A stretch of 64,000 bases of DNA from Candidatus Zixiibacteriota bacterium (GCA_026397505.1 JAPLUR010000125.1:1-64000); one strand, 5' to 3'. Shown: positions 17,607 to 26,492, counted from the stretch's first letter. The notes: generated by a model not told the origin, from the sequence alone. Numbers and translations: made by a program.

Positions 17607-17716
17607 AACCGGTAACCCCCAGCTTGCTGGGGGACAGTAACGATTTGTCTAATTTCACATATATCAATCAACTGTAATGAATCACGCAGTCCCACAGCGG
17701 AACCGAGAGTTACCCG
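17607..17716. repeat. Intergenic repeat, copy 3
   Basis: Third copy, starting AACCGGTAACCCCCAGC with a perfect CCCCCAGC-TT-GCTGGGGG hairpin and ending GAGTTACCCG. Here the ends are inverted repeats (GGTAAC near 17611, GTTACC near 17710). It lies 10 bp from the stop codon of the HD-domain gene, again on its 3' side. The 265 bp before it (17341-17606) contain no gene. Confidence 0.85.
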
Positions 17717-17725
17717 TTTCTTCTA

Positions 17726-19243
17726 TCAATTGCAATTCTCATCTACAACATGATGGATACCTTGAATGAGATTTTGCTCTAGAATACTGCCTTTATCAGC
17801 CAGAGCATATACATTCGCCAAGCAAATTTGATATTGGCTCAAAATATTCATTAAGGAGCCATTTATAGTAATCAATTCACGCATGTTATCATCCTGGCCA
17901 ATTTTGACAAGTTTAAGTCTATCTTGAGGCATCACCTTTTCAATATGCTCAAAATCAATCATATATCCGACTTTTTCAAATTGAATAGAGTTTTCAACTA
18001 CTCCAATATGTTTCAAATCGATCCTTTGATCAGCCAGGAGCTTTAAAAAGCCAGTATTCTTGATTAGTTGCTTTGTTACAAAGTTATATTCCTCGCTCCC
18101 GATACTGTGCTGCATTGTTTTTGCAGTACGAATGCTATATATAGGCCGCATAGGAATTCGTGTCAACAGATTATCCCGCAGTTTACTTAAAATTGTGTCA
18201 CCAGGATAAAATTCTTTGGGTTCAAACAGTTCCAAATAGTACCAAAAATATTCATCATTAAAATTCGCCAAGAAATTGGGATCGTCCTTTATCTTTTTCT
18301 TTATATCGTCAAGAGAGTGGACAATACTTCCATAATCTCCTTTCTTGAAATCTTTGTTTTTCACCATCGAGAAAAGCAACGTCTTTGCCATCAATTCAAA
18401 TCCCATAATGGTCTTATGATAGATTATATTGTAGAAAAAATATCGCGAGGAAATGAAATGCTCGACTGCTGTTATGGCCTTTCGATGAAATGAAATTAAA
18501 CCTTTATCGCCTTTATTGGAATTCCATAATATATTTTGAATAATGTATTCAAGATCAATCTGCCCATATGGTGTACCCGTCGATATTGAATCCCGAAGCA
18601 TATAATCCAAGCGATCGCAATCAAGAGTGCTGCTGATTAACTGTATATAGAAATCATTTTCGACATCTTCAGTATTGAAGATCCTTGCTATCTCAGAAGG
18701 ATCATATCTGTCTTCCAGTAGTTTTCCTATTTCGCTTCCTTTGGCTGTCAATATCAATTTCCCTAATGCTTCATGGGAGGCGTTTTTGTTTTCGTGATCT
18801 CGTCCCGCCTCTATTAAAGCACCATAAGGGGGATTGTCAACGATTTCCTTTGATCTTACATCTGTGACATCTTGAGTATAGGCAACCCACTCGAAGGCTT
18901 TTTCTCCAAGATGCGATAGTGGATAATGCCCAATATCATGAAGAAGCGCGGCAAGTCTCAATTTCTGTTTGACCTCATCGCTTTTATCACCAGTCAGGTG
19001 TTCACATCCCACCTCCTTCAATTTATCAATAAAGCGAGACATAATATGCATTACGCCTATCGAATGTGAAAATCGCGAATGTTCTGCCCCCGGAAATACC
19101 AAACTGGCCAATCCTAAGTGCTTAATCTTCTTGAGTCGCTGAAACGTCCTTGTGTTTATAATATCCTGTTCAAGTTTCGAAATGCCGACTGGACCATGCG
19201 TATTATCGCATATTATTTTCTCATTGAAGTTGATTTTGGACAA
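17726..19243 (-). CDS. HD-domain phosphohydrolase (dGTPase/COG1078-like, YwfO type)
   Basis: A 505-residue HD-superfamily enzyme. The metal ligands are visible as HSIGVMHIM (residue 60 region) and ALLHDIGHYPLSH (about 94-106), with a downstream Asp in STLDCDRLDYMLRDS, the COG1078/SAMHD1-like signature. The likely reaction is hydrolysis of (deoxy)nucleoside triphosphates or another nucleotide phosphate. The probable start is TTG at 19243 behind GGGGA. The gene follows the YwgA-like gene by 13 bp. As I recall, ywgA and an HD gene (ywfO) are also neighbours in Bacillus, so the pair is probably functional. AT-rich compared with the housekeeping genes, suggesting transfer. Confidence 0.82.
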   Translation of the reverse strand: MSKINFNEKIICDNTHGPVGISKLEQDIINTRTFQRLKKIKHLGLASLVFPGAEHSRFSHSIGVMHIMSRFIDKLKEVGCEHLTGDKSDEVKQKLRLAALLHDIGHYPLSHLGEKAFEWVAYTQDVTDVRSKEIVDNPPYGALIEAGRDHENKNASHEALGKLILTAKGSEIGKLLEDRYDPSEIARIFNTEDVENDFYIQLISSTLDCDRLDYMLRDSISTGTPYGQIDLEYIIQNILWNSNKGDKGLISFHRKAITAVEHFISSRYFFYNIIYHKTIMGFELMAKTLLFSMVKNKDFKKGDYGSIVHSLDDIKKKIKDDPNFLANFNDEYFWYYLELFEPKEFYPGDTILSKLRDNLLTRIPMRPIYSIRTAKTMQHSIGSEEYNFVTKQLIKNTGFLKLLADQRIDLKHIGVVENSIQFEKVGYMIDFEHIEKVMPQDRLKLVKIGQDDNMRELITINGSLMNILSQYQICLANVYALADKGSILEQNLIQGIHHVVDENCN

Positions 19244-19256
19244 GAGTAGTAGTCCC

Positions 19257-19781
19257 CTAAACTATTCTGGACAAGCTTTTATTCTCAATTAGCCCCAGGC
19301 GATCAAGTTGATTCCAAGCTGCTCGTACATGCGTATCGGCAAAATCGGATTTCCCAGCTCTCTTGAGCTGTTCTGTGATATTCTGAATAGTTATGTCATT
19401 AGGATCGGTGGTGGAAATGTACTTTAGATAATGAATAGAGCTCACCAACTCAAACCATTTATGTCGTTCAATGTCGTCTGGCTTTGCCGTCTGCAGCGTT
19501 TTGAGTTCGTTTATTTTTGCAGTAACATCTTCCCTTACTGTCACATTGTCGAGTTCATTGCGATAGTCATTGATACATTGCTTAATTCCATAAGCGGTCT
19601 TTGCTAGGTCATTTGAATAGGGCCCTAATTTATACCAGCTGAATCGAAATCCCAGATTAATTCCTAATAGCTGCAGCAAATATATAACCTTTTGAAGATA
19701 TACACGGTCATCCAACTCATCGATTTTGAATCCCTCCATTTTTTGCATAACCATGTATACGCCAGCTGATCTTTTGTCCAT
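19257..19781 (-). CDS. YwgA/DUF4065-like small protein
   Basis: A 174-residue protein with the pattern RVYLQKVIYLLQLLGINLGF, then WYKLGPYSNDLA, close to YwgA-type and SocA (DUF4065)-type proteins where QK...LLQ...GPYS is diagnostic. Biochemical function is unknown to me; DUF4065 proteins are often antitoxin- or adaptor-like. ATG 19781 is chosen because GGAGG lies 6 nt upstream; an upstream start would add 12 residues. First gene of a two-gene unit with the HD phosphohydrolase. Confidence 0.65.
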   Translation of the reverse strand: MDKRSAGVYMVMQKMEGFKIDELDDRVYLQKVIYLLQLLGINLGFRFSWYKLGPYSNDLAKTAYGIKQCINDYRNELDNVTVREDVTAKINELKTLQTAKPDDIERHKWFELVSSIHYLKYISTTDPNDITIQNITEQLKRAGKSDFADTHVRAAWNQLDRLGLIENKSLSRIV

Positions 19782-19880
19782 CCAAAACCTCCAATAAGTA
19801 TGTATAAATTTACACACACAAGATAATACTGTTAATCACATTATGAAACCACAACACTCTCGGTGTCAACAAAAAATATT

Positions 19881-20242
19881 TGGAGGTGGGGGGAATCGAA
19901 CCCCCGTCCGAAAAAGGCGCCAGACCGTCCTCTACGTGCGTAGCCGCTCTCTATTTCTCACTTCCCTGCCTGCCGAGCGGCAGGCCAGCAGAGAAGCCAG
20001 CCCTTGTTTTTAAGTCCGGCTTAAGGGCGTCACCAGACCGAGCCTTCCTGTCCGACGCTCCGACCCGGCCCGGAAAGGCAGCAGACCGGCGGAACGGGTC
20101 CCTAGGAGTTAAACTCGACTAGGCGGCCATGGCGTAGTTGTATTCGCCATTTATTGTGGTTACCGGATGTTTAACGAGCAATCCGGAGTCCCTCGGCACG
20201 CCGACAATCCCACACCGATCCCGTCGAAACCAGTTCACCCCC
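19881..20242 (-). ncRNA. ssrA: Transfer-messenger RNA (tmRNA)
   Basis: The minus strand starts GGGGGTGAACTGGTTTCGAC, the conserved tmRNA 5' end, and finishes with GGACGGGGGTTCGATTCC and CCCCACCTCCA, a T-arm and acceptor strand. The acceptor stem pairs over 7 bp with one G-U. CCA is not encoded. The tag reading frame ends N-G-E-Y-N-Y-A-M-A-A then TAG (20119-20151), the expected alanine-rich degron; the resume codon lies a few codons upstream but its exact place is uncertain. About 362 nt. A perfect small hairpin (CCTGCC-GAGC-GGCAGG) lies in the 3' half. It rescues stalled ribosomes with SmpB. Confidence 0.96.
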
Positions 20243-20657
20243 AATAATTTAAGCAAACCGTGACGAGTCGCTGACCACCGATTCAAAGTCAAGTCAACCC
20301 GCCTAAAGGGCGGGTCACCCTGAATTCAAGTCCGGTGGTGATTGTCTGTTCCGTATCCAATATATATAATCGGTTCTGATTGTCAAATGTTTCAGGAGAA
20401 TTGACAAAACCTGAAATGGCACGAGCGCCCGCCACGGCGGGCTGGTGCCCTGCCCGGCGGTGGCGTGGAAAGAAATGTCGAATCCCCCGACCAAGGGATC
20501 GGGACAGGCGCAGGGGATTTGACCTATTGAAATTGGGAAACAAGACCCGGACTAACTTTGGATGGAAATGGCCGCGGTGGAAAAATGGGAGCTAATCGAC
20601 TATCAGTGTCCCCTCCGATAAGGCCTTGAGGTTTCCAATAATCGGGCGCGAAAAAAA
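20243..20657. other. Intergenic region between tmRNA and lipoprotein gene
   Basis: No gene is seen. It holds the tmRNA promoter, a small hairpin ACCCGCC-TAAA-GGGCGGGT near 20287-20305 inside the tmRNA leader, and further GC-rich short inverted repeats around 20430-20465 (GCCCGCCACGGCGGGC). Confidence 0.5.
20359..20386 (-). promoter_or_regulatory. Sigma-70 promoter of tmRNA
   Basis: On the minus strand TTGACA (20386-20381, perfect -35) is followed after 16 bp by TATATT (20364-20359, 5 of 6). Transcription would begin about 110 nt before the mature tmRNA 5' end, leaving a processed leader. The strength fits a stable RNA gene. Confidence 0.65.
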
Positions 20658-20687
20658 TTTACATCAGGCCGCTTGAAACGTTATAAT
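20658..20687 (+). promoter_or_regulatory. Sigma-70 promoter of lipoprotein gene
   Basis: TTTACA (20658-20663) and a perfect TATAAT (20682-20687) are 18 bp apart. The start codon follows 32 bp later behind a strong GGGAGGA ribosome binding site (20710-20716). Confidence 0.6.
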
Positions 20688-20719
20688 ATTGGATAATAAA
20701 CCTTGTCAAGGGAGGATTT

Positions 20720-21349
20720 ATGAGAAGGTTTTTTCTTTTAATTATCTGTTTACTGGCCTGTCTGTCGTTTATCGTTTCGTGCGATGACGACCCGGTTGGC
20801 CCGCCAAAAGATGTCGACTCACTATCGATCTCCGGATTCCCCAGCATGTCCGATATCTGGTGGAAATATCAGGTATTCGATTCGTTGAATGGTCTTTACG
20901 ATACCGTTCTGGTCGCGTGTGAAGGGAATGAAACTCTCAGCGACGACCGCAATACCATAATCTGGGTCTATCATTACAAAACTTATGAAGACTCATTCTA
21001 TGTGCATAAGAGCCACGACACGGTCTTCTTTTATCATGACACATCCGGCGTAAATCCATACAGAATTTATGTCTTTCCTTTGGCTTTGGGGCGTTTCTGG
21101 ACCTTTGGAATGTCGCCTTATGACACGATCAGAGTAACTGAAAAGGGAACGGTCTCAACCCCGGCGGGCAATTTCGGGAACAGTTTTCTGGTTTCATCGC
21201 ATTGGGGCTTTATTGATGCCACCGGCGACGAAGATATCTGGATATCGAAGGGGATCGGGATTGTCAAAGAGAGAATTTATCATATTACAATAGCCGGCAC
21301 ATCACTCAAAAAATGGGCCTTGATTGATTATCAGCCTCCGTTACTGTAA
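20720..21349 (+). CDS. Lipoprotein of unknown function
   Basis: A 209-residue protein with signal peptide and a clear lipobox (IVSC, Cys 21) followed by acidic DDDP, so probably exported to the envelope. The mature part is beta-rich, with repeated aromatic/Asp strands and a C-terminal segment TVSTPAGNFGNSFLVSSHW that parallels ITPAGTFNDCIQMRMSY in the lipoprotein at 32082-32732, so the two may share a fold. No known domain is recognised. Good promoter and ribosome binding site; stands alone. Confidence 0.75.
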   Translation: MRRFFLLIICLLACLSFIVSCDDDPVGPPKDVDSLSISGFPSMSDIWWKYQVFDSLNGLYDTVLVACEGNETLSDDRNTIIWVYHYKTYEDSFYVHKSHDTVFFYHDTSGVNPYRIYVFPLALGRFWTFGMSPYDTIRVTEKGTVSTPAGNFGNSFLVSSHWGFIDATGDEDIWISKGIGIVKERIYHITIAGTSLKKWALIDYQPPLL

Positions 21350-21489
21350 GAGCATGCAGTTCTTGAAATCAGGCCGAAAATCTCCTTTTCAGGAGCGGTC
21401 GCCCAGGATCGATGGAATGACCAATTCAACCGCCGTTTTGGGGCGACAGATGTGGCTATCTGCTTTCCGTTCTAAAAAGTGCTGAAGAA

Positions 21490-21524
21490 ATTTATCGATT
21501 TTGCCCCAAAATCGGTCGATAAAT
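21490..21524. promoter_or_regulatory. Hairpin in the 5' region of the exported-protein gene
   Basis: ATTTATCG (21490-21497) and CGATAAAT (21517-21524) are perfectly complementary, and an inner ATTTT/AAAAT pair adds to the stem around GCCCC. It is 52 bp before the start codon. It could be a leader structure or an operator; no T-run follows. Confidence 0.4.
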
Positions 21525-21576
21525 ATGAAAAAGAGCGCTGATTGATATTTTTAAGGCTTATTATATGAGGAATAAT

Positions 21577-22233
21577 ATGAAAGGGAGTAAAGAAGTGAGG
21601 ATATTATTGGGATTGATTGCTCTGACCTTTGCGGCAATGGTGATTACTGCCACCGATGCCCGCTCCGGAGTAAATCTGGGTGTTTCCATTGATGATGAGG
21701 GATTACGCGGATTTCATCTGGCGATCGGAGAATATTTCCATGTGCCGGAAAGAGAGGTAGTAGTTGTCAGGGAAAGAAAATTACCCGAGGAGGAGCTGCC
21801 TGTGATCTTTTTCCTGGCGCGCAAAGTGCATGTAGAGCCGAAAGTAATAGTTGACATGCGCCTGGGCGGCAAAAGCTGGATGCAGATAACTCTGCACTAT
21901 GGATTAAGTCCCGAGATTTTCTATATCGTTCTGAAGGAAGACCCGGGTCCGCCCTATGGCAAAGCCTACGGCTATTTCAAGAACAGGAAACGGACGGAAT
22001 GGGCGCATATTGCGCTTGCCGATAATGACATTATTAATCTGGTCAATCTTCGCTTTGTGTCTGAGCATTATCGGTATGCGCCGGAGAACATAGTCAAGCT
22101 GAGAGGCCGCGGTGATTCATTTGTAGTGATTGCCAAAGAGATGAAAGGGGCCAAGCATTCATCGGAATCAGAGGGGAAACAGGACAACCACAAGAAAGAA
22201 CCTAAGAGTAAGGGAAAAGATAAAGATAAATAG
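21577..22233 (+). CDS. Exported protein of unknown function with Lys-rich tail
   Basis: A 218-residue protein. ATG 21577 is preferred because TGAGGA lies 6 nt upstream; an ATG 12 bp earlier is in frame. It has a signal segment (ILLGLIALTFAAMVITATDA) and a central domain with DEGLRGFHLAIGEYF, KVHVEPKVIVDMRLGGKSWM and ITLHYGLSPEIFY. The C-terminus (after residue 190) is highly charged, rich in Lys, Asp, Glu and Ser, and probably disordered. I do not recognise the family and cannot assign a role. Confidence 0.7.
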   Translation: MKGSKEVRILLGLIALTFAAMVITATDARSGVNLGVSIDDEGLRGFHLAIGEYFHVPEREVVVVRERKLPEEELPVIFFLARKVHVEPKVIVDMRLGGKSWMQITLHYGLSPEIFYIVLKEDPGPPYGKAYGYFKNRKRTEWAHIALADNDIINLVNLRFVSEHYRYAPENIVKLRGRGDSFVVIAKEMKGAKHSSESEGKQDNHKKEPKSKGKDKDK

Positions 22234-22438
22234 GAGGAATTCTTTCTCAGCCGGGGTCGCGGCATAATTCGGTCATGATATTTTTATCCGCACCTCGCTG
22301 CAGGAGGAACATGGCGGCCACCCGTCCGTTTGGTCATGAAGAAGCACCAAGAAGGGATATCAGAAATATTTCATTGTGGGAGCATACCCATTGTTCCTTC
22401 AAAGAAAATGGATCATGCATATGTTTATGAGTATCGGT

Positions 22439-23452
22439 CTAATCCTGGAAGCCGACAGATTTTATGTGGTAAAGGTGTCGGCTTTCCCGCTTATCCTTGA
22501 TTATTTCAAGCAGATGTTCCGCCTCCTTGGTTCGGCTTTCGCATAAATCCATATATCCCTCGCTCTTAAAGTCCGCTTTCAATTCCTCAGCTATTTTCTT
22601 CTCTTTGCGCCAAATCTCATACTCATTTTCCGTGAAACACCATGTCCTGTATGGAAGCCCACTATTGCGCAGTGCCTTTGCGAGCCTGGTGGAATCCGCA
22701 TCGAGAAGATCTCTCGAGTCATCCGGCTTGATTATCTGGCTGTAGAACACGCCCATCTGTCCGGCATTACCAATGATTTTTTTCATTGCCCCTACCGTCT
22801 CATCGAGATCATCAACGAAATAGAGTGTGTCTATCGCTATGATAGTGTTGAACGAGTTGGCAGGGAAATTGAGCTCATTCATATCACAGACGCGGAAAGA
22901 CAATCGGTCCCGTTTCATCGCGGTCCGTTTGTTCGCTCGGTCGACAACACCCTCTGCGAAATCCACTCCCGTGATTTTCGCTCCCGTCCTGTCGGATAGG
23001 TATTCGGTGATACTGCCCACTCCACAACCGAGATCGAGCACTCTGTTAGCGGGAGTCAGATCAAGTACTTCCAGAAGTTTATCCAATTGTTCCTTATCGA
23101 CCATGCTGAACTGGCAGAGGTCGATACCGTACACAAGTTCACAGAAACGCGAGTAGGCTTTGCAGTCACAGGATTTGATCATCCATTCATCGAAGCCGGA
23201 ACTCATTTTCTTTTTGCGAAACTCGGTCGCCAGCCTGGCAGCCTCGTCCGATAAGGAGTAAAGACAGTTGTCGAATTGAAGATAACCCTTCGCCTTCAGG
23301 CTTTCGTAGGCTTCTGTCCAGTCCACAAGATCATTATCGAAGAATCGTTTCCCGAAATCATCAAGCGCGGATTTATCGGGTGACTCCCTCCTGAGCACAA
23401 TGCTCCTAACCCCGATTAATAGCTGTTTCTCAGCTTCCGAGAACTCCGGCAT
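22439..23452 (-). CDS. SAM-dependent methyltransferase with N-terminal helical domain
   Basis: A 337-residue class I methyltransferase. Residues 1-100 are helical and winged-helix-like. The Rossmann core has motif I VLDLGCGVGSITEYLS (about 137-152), the acidic loop ITGVDFAEG, and motif IV region IIAIDTLYFVDDLDE. The substrate is unknown; small-molecule acceptors are usual for this Methyltransf_11/25 type. The ATG at 23452 has GGAG 7 nt upstream. Nearest neighbour on the same strand is the truncated kinase head. Confidence 0.82.
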   Translation of the reverse strand: MPEFSEAEKQLLIGVRSIVLRRESPDKSALDDFGKRFFDNDLVDWTEAYESLKAKGYLQFDNCLYSLSDEAARLATEFRKKKMSSGFDEWMIKSCDCKAYSRFCELVYGIDLCQFSMVDKEQLDKLLEVLDLTPANRVLDLGCGVGSITEYLSDRTGAKITGVDFAEGVVDRANKRTAMKRDRLSFRVCDMNELNFPANSFNTIIAIDTLYFVDDLDETVGAMKKIIGNAGQMGVFYSQIIKPDDSRDLLDADSTRLAKALRNSGLPYRTWCFTENEYEIWRKEKKIAEELKADFKSEGYMDLCESRTKEAEHLLEIIKDKRESRHLYHIKSVGFQD

Positions 23453-23554
23453 CTGAAAACTCCATCCAATTCATTGGCTAAGGGTTCAATCATGTCAAAT
23501 ATAAGCATTAGCCAGCCATTTTTTCGAAATAAAATAATTGTCAGAACCCGAAGG

Positions 23555-23716
23555 TCAACCCACCAGATTCCCATATATCTTCATTTCAGCGTCCTCCGCC
23601 AGGTTCACTTCCCCCATCCCACCGGCGCCGATCTTCTCGATAATCCGGTAGTGTGACACCATCGTGCCATTAATCAGGGTCATATGGGTGCGGGTCTTGT
23701 CGTCGTCAGGACACAC
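23555..23716 (-). pseudogene. Truncated kinase head (N-lobe fragment only)
   Basis: A 53-codon frame from GTG 23716 (AGAGGTG upstream) encodes the leader and glycine loop of the kinase family seen nearby: DDDKTRTHMTLINGTMVSHY, then RIIEKIGAGGMGEV, then NLAEDAE, where similarity ends and a stop follows 10 codons later. There is no catalytic Lys, HRD or DFG. The leader is closest to that of the kinase at 54486-56759, not to its direct neighbours. It starts 9 bp downstream of the TPR frame at 23726. Remnant of a recombined or deleted kinase gene. Confidence 0.7.
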
Positions 23717-23725
23717 AAATCACCT

Positions 23726-24157
23726 CTATGACTTCGCTTTCAGGCGGGTCAGCCGCGCCTTAGTGTCTTCGACCTCCTTGATCCCCGGGTCGGCGTCTTT
23801 CCAGATGGTCAGGAATTGTTCCAGAGCAGCACGAGCCTTATTGCGTGCGCCGATCTCATCATAAGCGCAACCCAGCAGATAATACCCCTTCACAGAATAC
23901 GCTCCGTCAAAGACGCGATTCTGGTCGTACTTCATTTGATTCTTTTCGAGGATATCGATAGCCCGGGATTTGTCTCCGGACCAAAGATACGCTTCTGCCA
24001 GTGCTCGGCTTCCGATCGCGGCAGACGCCACGCTGTCGCGCCTGGCCAAGTACTCAACGGCCCCGGCATAGTTCTTTGCGTAGAGCGCTATTTCTCCCTT
24101 GGCATCCCAGTATTGTTCAACATCAAAGGCTTTTTTCGACTCGGCATCTCTTTTCAA
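23726..24157 (-). pseudogene. Out-of-frame C-terminal TPR part of the adjacent kinase
   Basis: This frame encodes TPR-like helices (NYAGAVEYLARRDS, KSRAIDILEKNQ, NKARAALEQFLTIWKDADPG) and ends with a basic tail. No proper start is seen (only a TTG); the frame is open upstream for about 12 more codons, across the stop of the kinase at 24162. A one-base deletion in an A/C-rich stretch near 24170-24185 would explain the two frames, giving an original product of about 920 residues. It is either a real frameshift or a sequence error. Confidence 0.65.
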
Positions 24158-24161
24158 TTGA

Positions 24162-26492
24162 TCAATGAGGATTGTTTGTGTTTTCCAGGTCGTCTACTTT
24201 GTTGGCGGCAATGCATTCATCGGCGATCCGCAGCGCCTCACGGAATTTTCCGCGATAAATCGATATATATGTTAACGAGGCGCGCCAATAACCTCGCGCC
24301 GGCTTGCCGAGGTTGGAAAAATAGGAGCGGAAGGCATTCTCTGCCTGCGGATATTGACCCAGGAACATATACATATAGCCTTTCTTCTTGAGCGACTCCT
24401 GAAAATCAGGCTTAATTGAGAGAGCTTTCTGATATGAATCCAGAGCGGAATCAAGTTTTCCGGACGCCGCGTACAGATCTCCGCGCGAATCGTAAGGATT
24501 AGCTTCATTGGGAGCCAGTTGGATATACTTATTGATAGCGTCAATTGCTTCTTTGTGCCGACCCGACTCATCAAGCGCATACGCCAGCAGGTTCTGCGCC
24601 ATGCGAAAATTGGGGTCAAGGGCTAACGCACGATTACAGCACACAATGATAGAGTCAGAATTCCTGGCTCTGCCTGACCCACTGTACATACCCGCGAGTC
24701 CATACCAGAATTCCTTGTCATCCGGGTAGCGGACGAGATAGTCTCGTGTAACGGCAATCGCTTCGTCATAATTGCCTTGCAAGGCGTTTAGCATGGATGT
24801 AAGACGCTGGCGGTCCCGGTCGCTGGCCCGGTCGACATATTTCATGGCCTGTGTTATAGCTTTCTCAAATTCAGGGGTACCGAAGTCAGACATCATGGCC
24901 AGCATCGCATAGGCATCGGCAAATGTCGAATCGTATTCAATGGCTTCATGCATGCAGCTCCGACCTTCTTCATTATAGTACTTATTCCAATACTCAAGTC
25001 CTTCGAGGTAATGCCTGTACGCCTCAGGCGAATGGGTTGTAACGTCGGCAATCTTCACAGACGATTCAGTTCTGACTGTCGCCGGCAAGGCGCTGCTCTT
25101 CTTTACATCTTCCGTTAAGCGATCAATGACGGCAAAGATATCTTCACCCGAATTCCCGGTGACCCGCTGGCTGGCGATCACTCCTCCACTGGCAACGTCG
25201 ATCAATTGCGAAGTCAGCACGATTCGCGGTTCGCTCTGCAATATCGAGCCGGTCAGCATCCATTTGGCTTCCGCCTTTCGGGCAATTTGTGAGGCGGTCG
25301 CTCGGTCGATCGTCTTAACTCCCTCCTTGCCCATCTGCTTGAGCAGATCATAGAGACGCTGGCTTGACATTACTTTCACATATTCAGACTGAGACAATCC
25401 GGTGATCAATAAATTGGTAGCTATTTCGCCGAGACGTTTAGAATCGGCAGGATCGGTGATATTGTCAAAATACATCACCGCCAGCCAGTTTGTGGAGGCC
25501 TGCGTTTCATGCGTGGGCGATATCTCAAATTTCCATGGTTTTAAGACCAGAGCCAGTACTAAGACGCCGACCGCTATGATCGACGGAACAACAACACGCA
25601 GCCGGTGCTTTCGAAGACCGGGAAAGCTACCAAGCAATGATGCCGCATGTTTAAGGTCCGCCAGCAGGTCATCGGCATGCTGGTATCGTTCATTTTTCTG
25701 CTTCGCAAGCATCTTGCCGATGATTCGTTGCAGCTCATCGGGTATGCCCGCCCTGAAGCGCGCCAGCGGTTCAGGCTCCTCATATCCAATTGAATGTAGA
25801 ATAGCCGGTTCATGTTCTCCCTTAAAGGGTAATTGACCGGCAATCATCTCATATAGCACGACGCCGAAGGAGAAGATATCCGACGGTTCACCCATGGACT
25901 CTCCCCGAGTTTGTTCGGGAGACATATAATGCAGGGTTCCCAGAGTCGAACCAGTCCTGGTCAAATGATCGGCTCCCCTGACTGCGGCCAGACCAAAATC
26001 GACTATCCGAGCCCGGCCGTGGGAATCGATTAGGATGTTCGACGGCTTGATATCCCGATGGATTACACCCGCCTTGTGAGCCGCCTCTAAGCCATCGCAA
26101 ATCTGCATACCTAATTCGAGAATCCTCGGGAGAGAAAGTTTTTGTTGCGCGATATAGTCTTTCAACGAGCAGCCTTCCACATACTGCATAGCAATAAATG
26201 GGTGGCCACTATACTCACTTACTTCATGCACTTGAATGATATTGGGATGATCAAGCTTAGCCGCGGCCTGAGCCTCACGTCTGAATCGGGCTCGGCAGTC
26301 GGCATCCCGGCACAGATGTGAAGCGAGGAACTTAAGAGCGACCTTACGATTGAGTTCAGTGTCCTCGGCGAGATAGACTTCTCCCATCCCGCCGGATCCG
26401 ATCTTCTCGATGATCCGGTAGTGCCCGATTATGTTGCCGTGTGCGAGTTGAACGTGCGATCGGGTAATGTCGTTCGGATCGCTGTCCGGCAT
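24162..26492 (-). CDS. Membrane Ser/Thr kinase with TolB-like and TPR domains (C-terminus frameshifted)
   Basis: A 776-residue Hanks-type kinase. The N-lobe has IGSGGMGEVYLAED and VALKF (catalytic Lys), the catalytic loop HRDIKPSN, then VDFGLAA and APE-like SPEQ; the kinase spans about residues 25-285. One TM helix (VVVPSIIAVGVLVLALVL) lies near residue 305. The extracytoplasmic part has a TolB/CHASE-like region (WLAVMYFDNITDPADSKRLG) and several TPRs (for example KLDSALDSYQKALSIKPDF). The start is ATG 26492. Probably senses an envelope signal through the outer part. The last TPRs appear to be lost to a frameshift (see 23726-24157). Confidence 0.82.
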   Translation of the reverse strand: MPDSDPNDITRSHVQLAHGNIIGHYRIIEKIGSGGMGEVYLAEDTELNRKVALKFLASHLCRDADCRARFRREAQAAAKLDHPNIIQVHEVSEYSGHPFIAMQYVEGCSLKDYIAQQKLSLPRILELGMQICDGLEAAHKAGVIHRDIKPSNILIDSHGRARIVDFGLAAVRGADHLTRTGSTLGTLHYMSPEQTRGESMGEPSDIFSFGVVLYEMIAGQLPFKGEHEPAILHSIGYEEPEPLARFRAGIPDELQRIIGKMLAKQKNERYQHADDLLADLKHAASLLGSFPGLRKHRLRVVVPSIIAVGVLVLALVLKPWKFEISPTHETQASTNWLAVMYFDNITDPADSKRLGEIATNLLITGLSQSEYVKVMSSQRLYDLLKQMGKEGVKTIDRATASQIARKAEAKWMLTGSILQSEPRIVLTSQLIDVASGGVIASQRVTGNSGEDIFAVIDRLTEDVKKSSALPATVRTESSVKIADVTTHSPEAYRHYLEGLEYWNKYYNEEGRSCMHEAIEYDSTFADAYAMLAMMSDFGTPEFEKAITQAMKYVDRASDRDRQRLTSMLNALQGNYDEAIAVTRDYLVRYPDDKEFWYGLAGMYSGSGRARNSDSIIVCCNRALALDPNFRMAQNLLAYALDESGRHKEAIDAINKYIQLAPNEANPYDSRGDLYAASGKLDSALDSYQKALSIKPDFQESLKKKGYMYMFLGQYPQAENAFRSYFSNLGKPARGYWRASLTYISIYRGKFREALRIADECIAANKVDDLENTNNPH

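Noticed and set aside
15176-17716. Canonical integron attC sites
   Set aside because: Position and hairpins fit, but no GTTRRRY/RYYYAAC cores at the ends and no integrase in the window; kept only as cassette-like repeats.
19880-20122. 80-codon frame on the plus strand at the tmRNA
   Set aside because: It is the complement of tmRNA; the structured RNA explains the conservation.
20414-20430. TGGCAC as sigma-54 promoter
   Set aside because: No TTGC at the needed distance and no fitting gene start.
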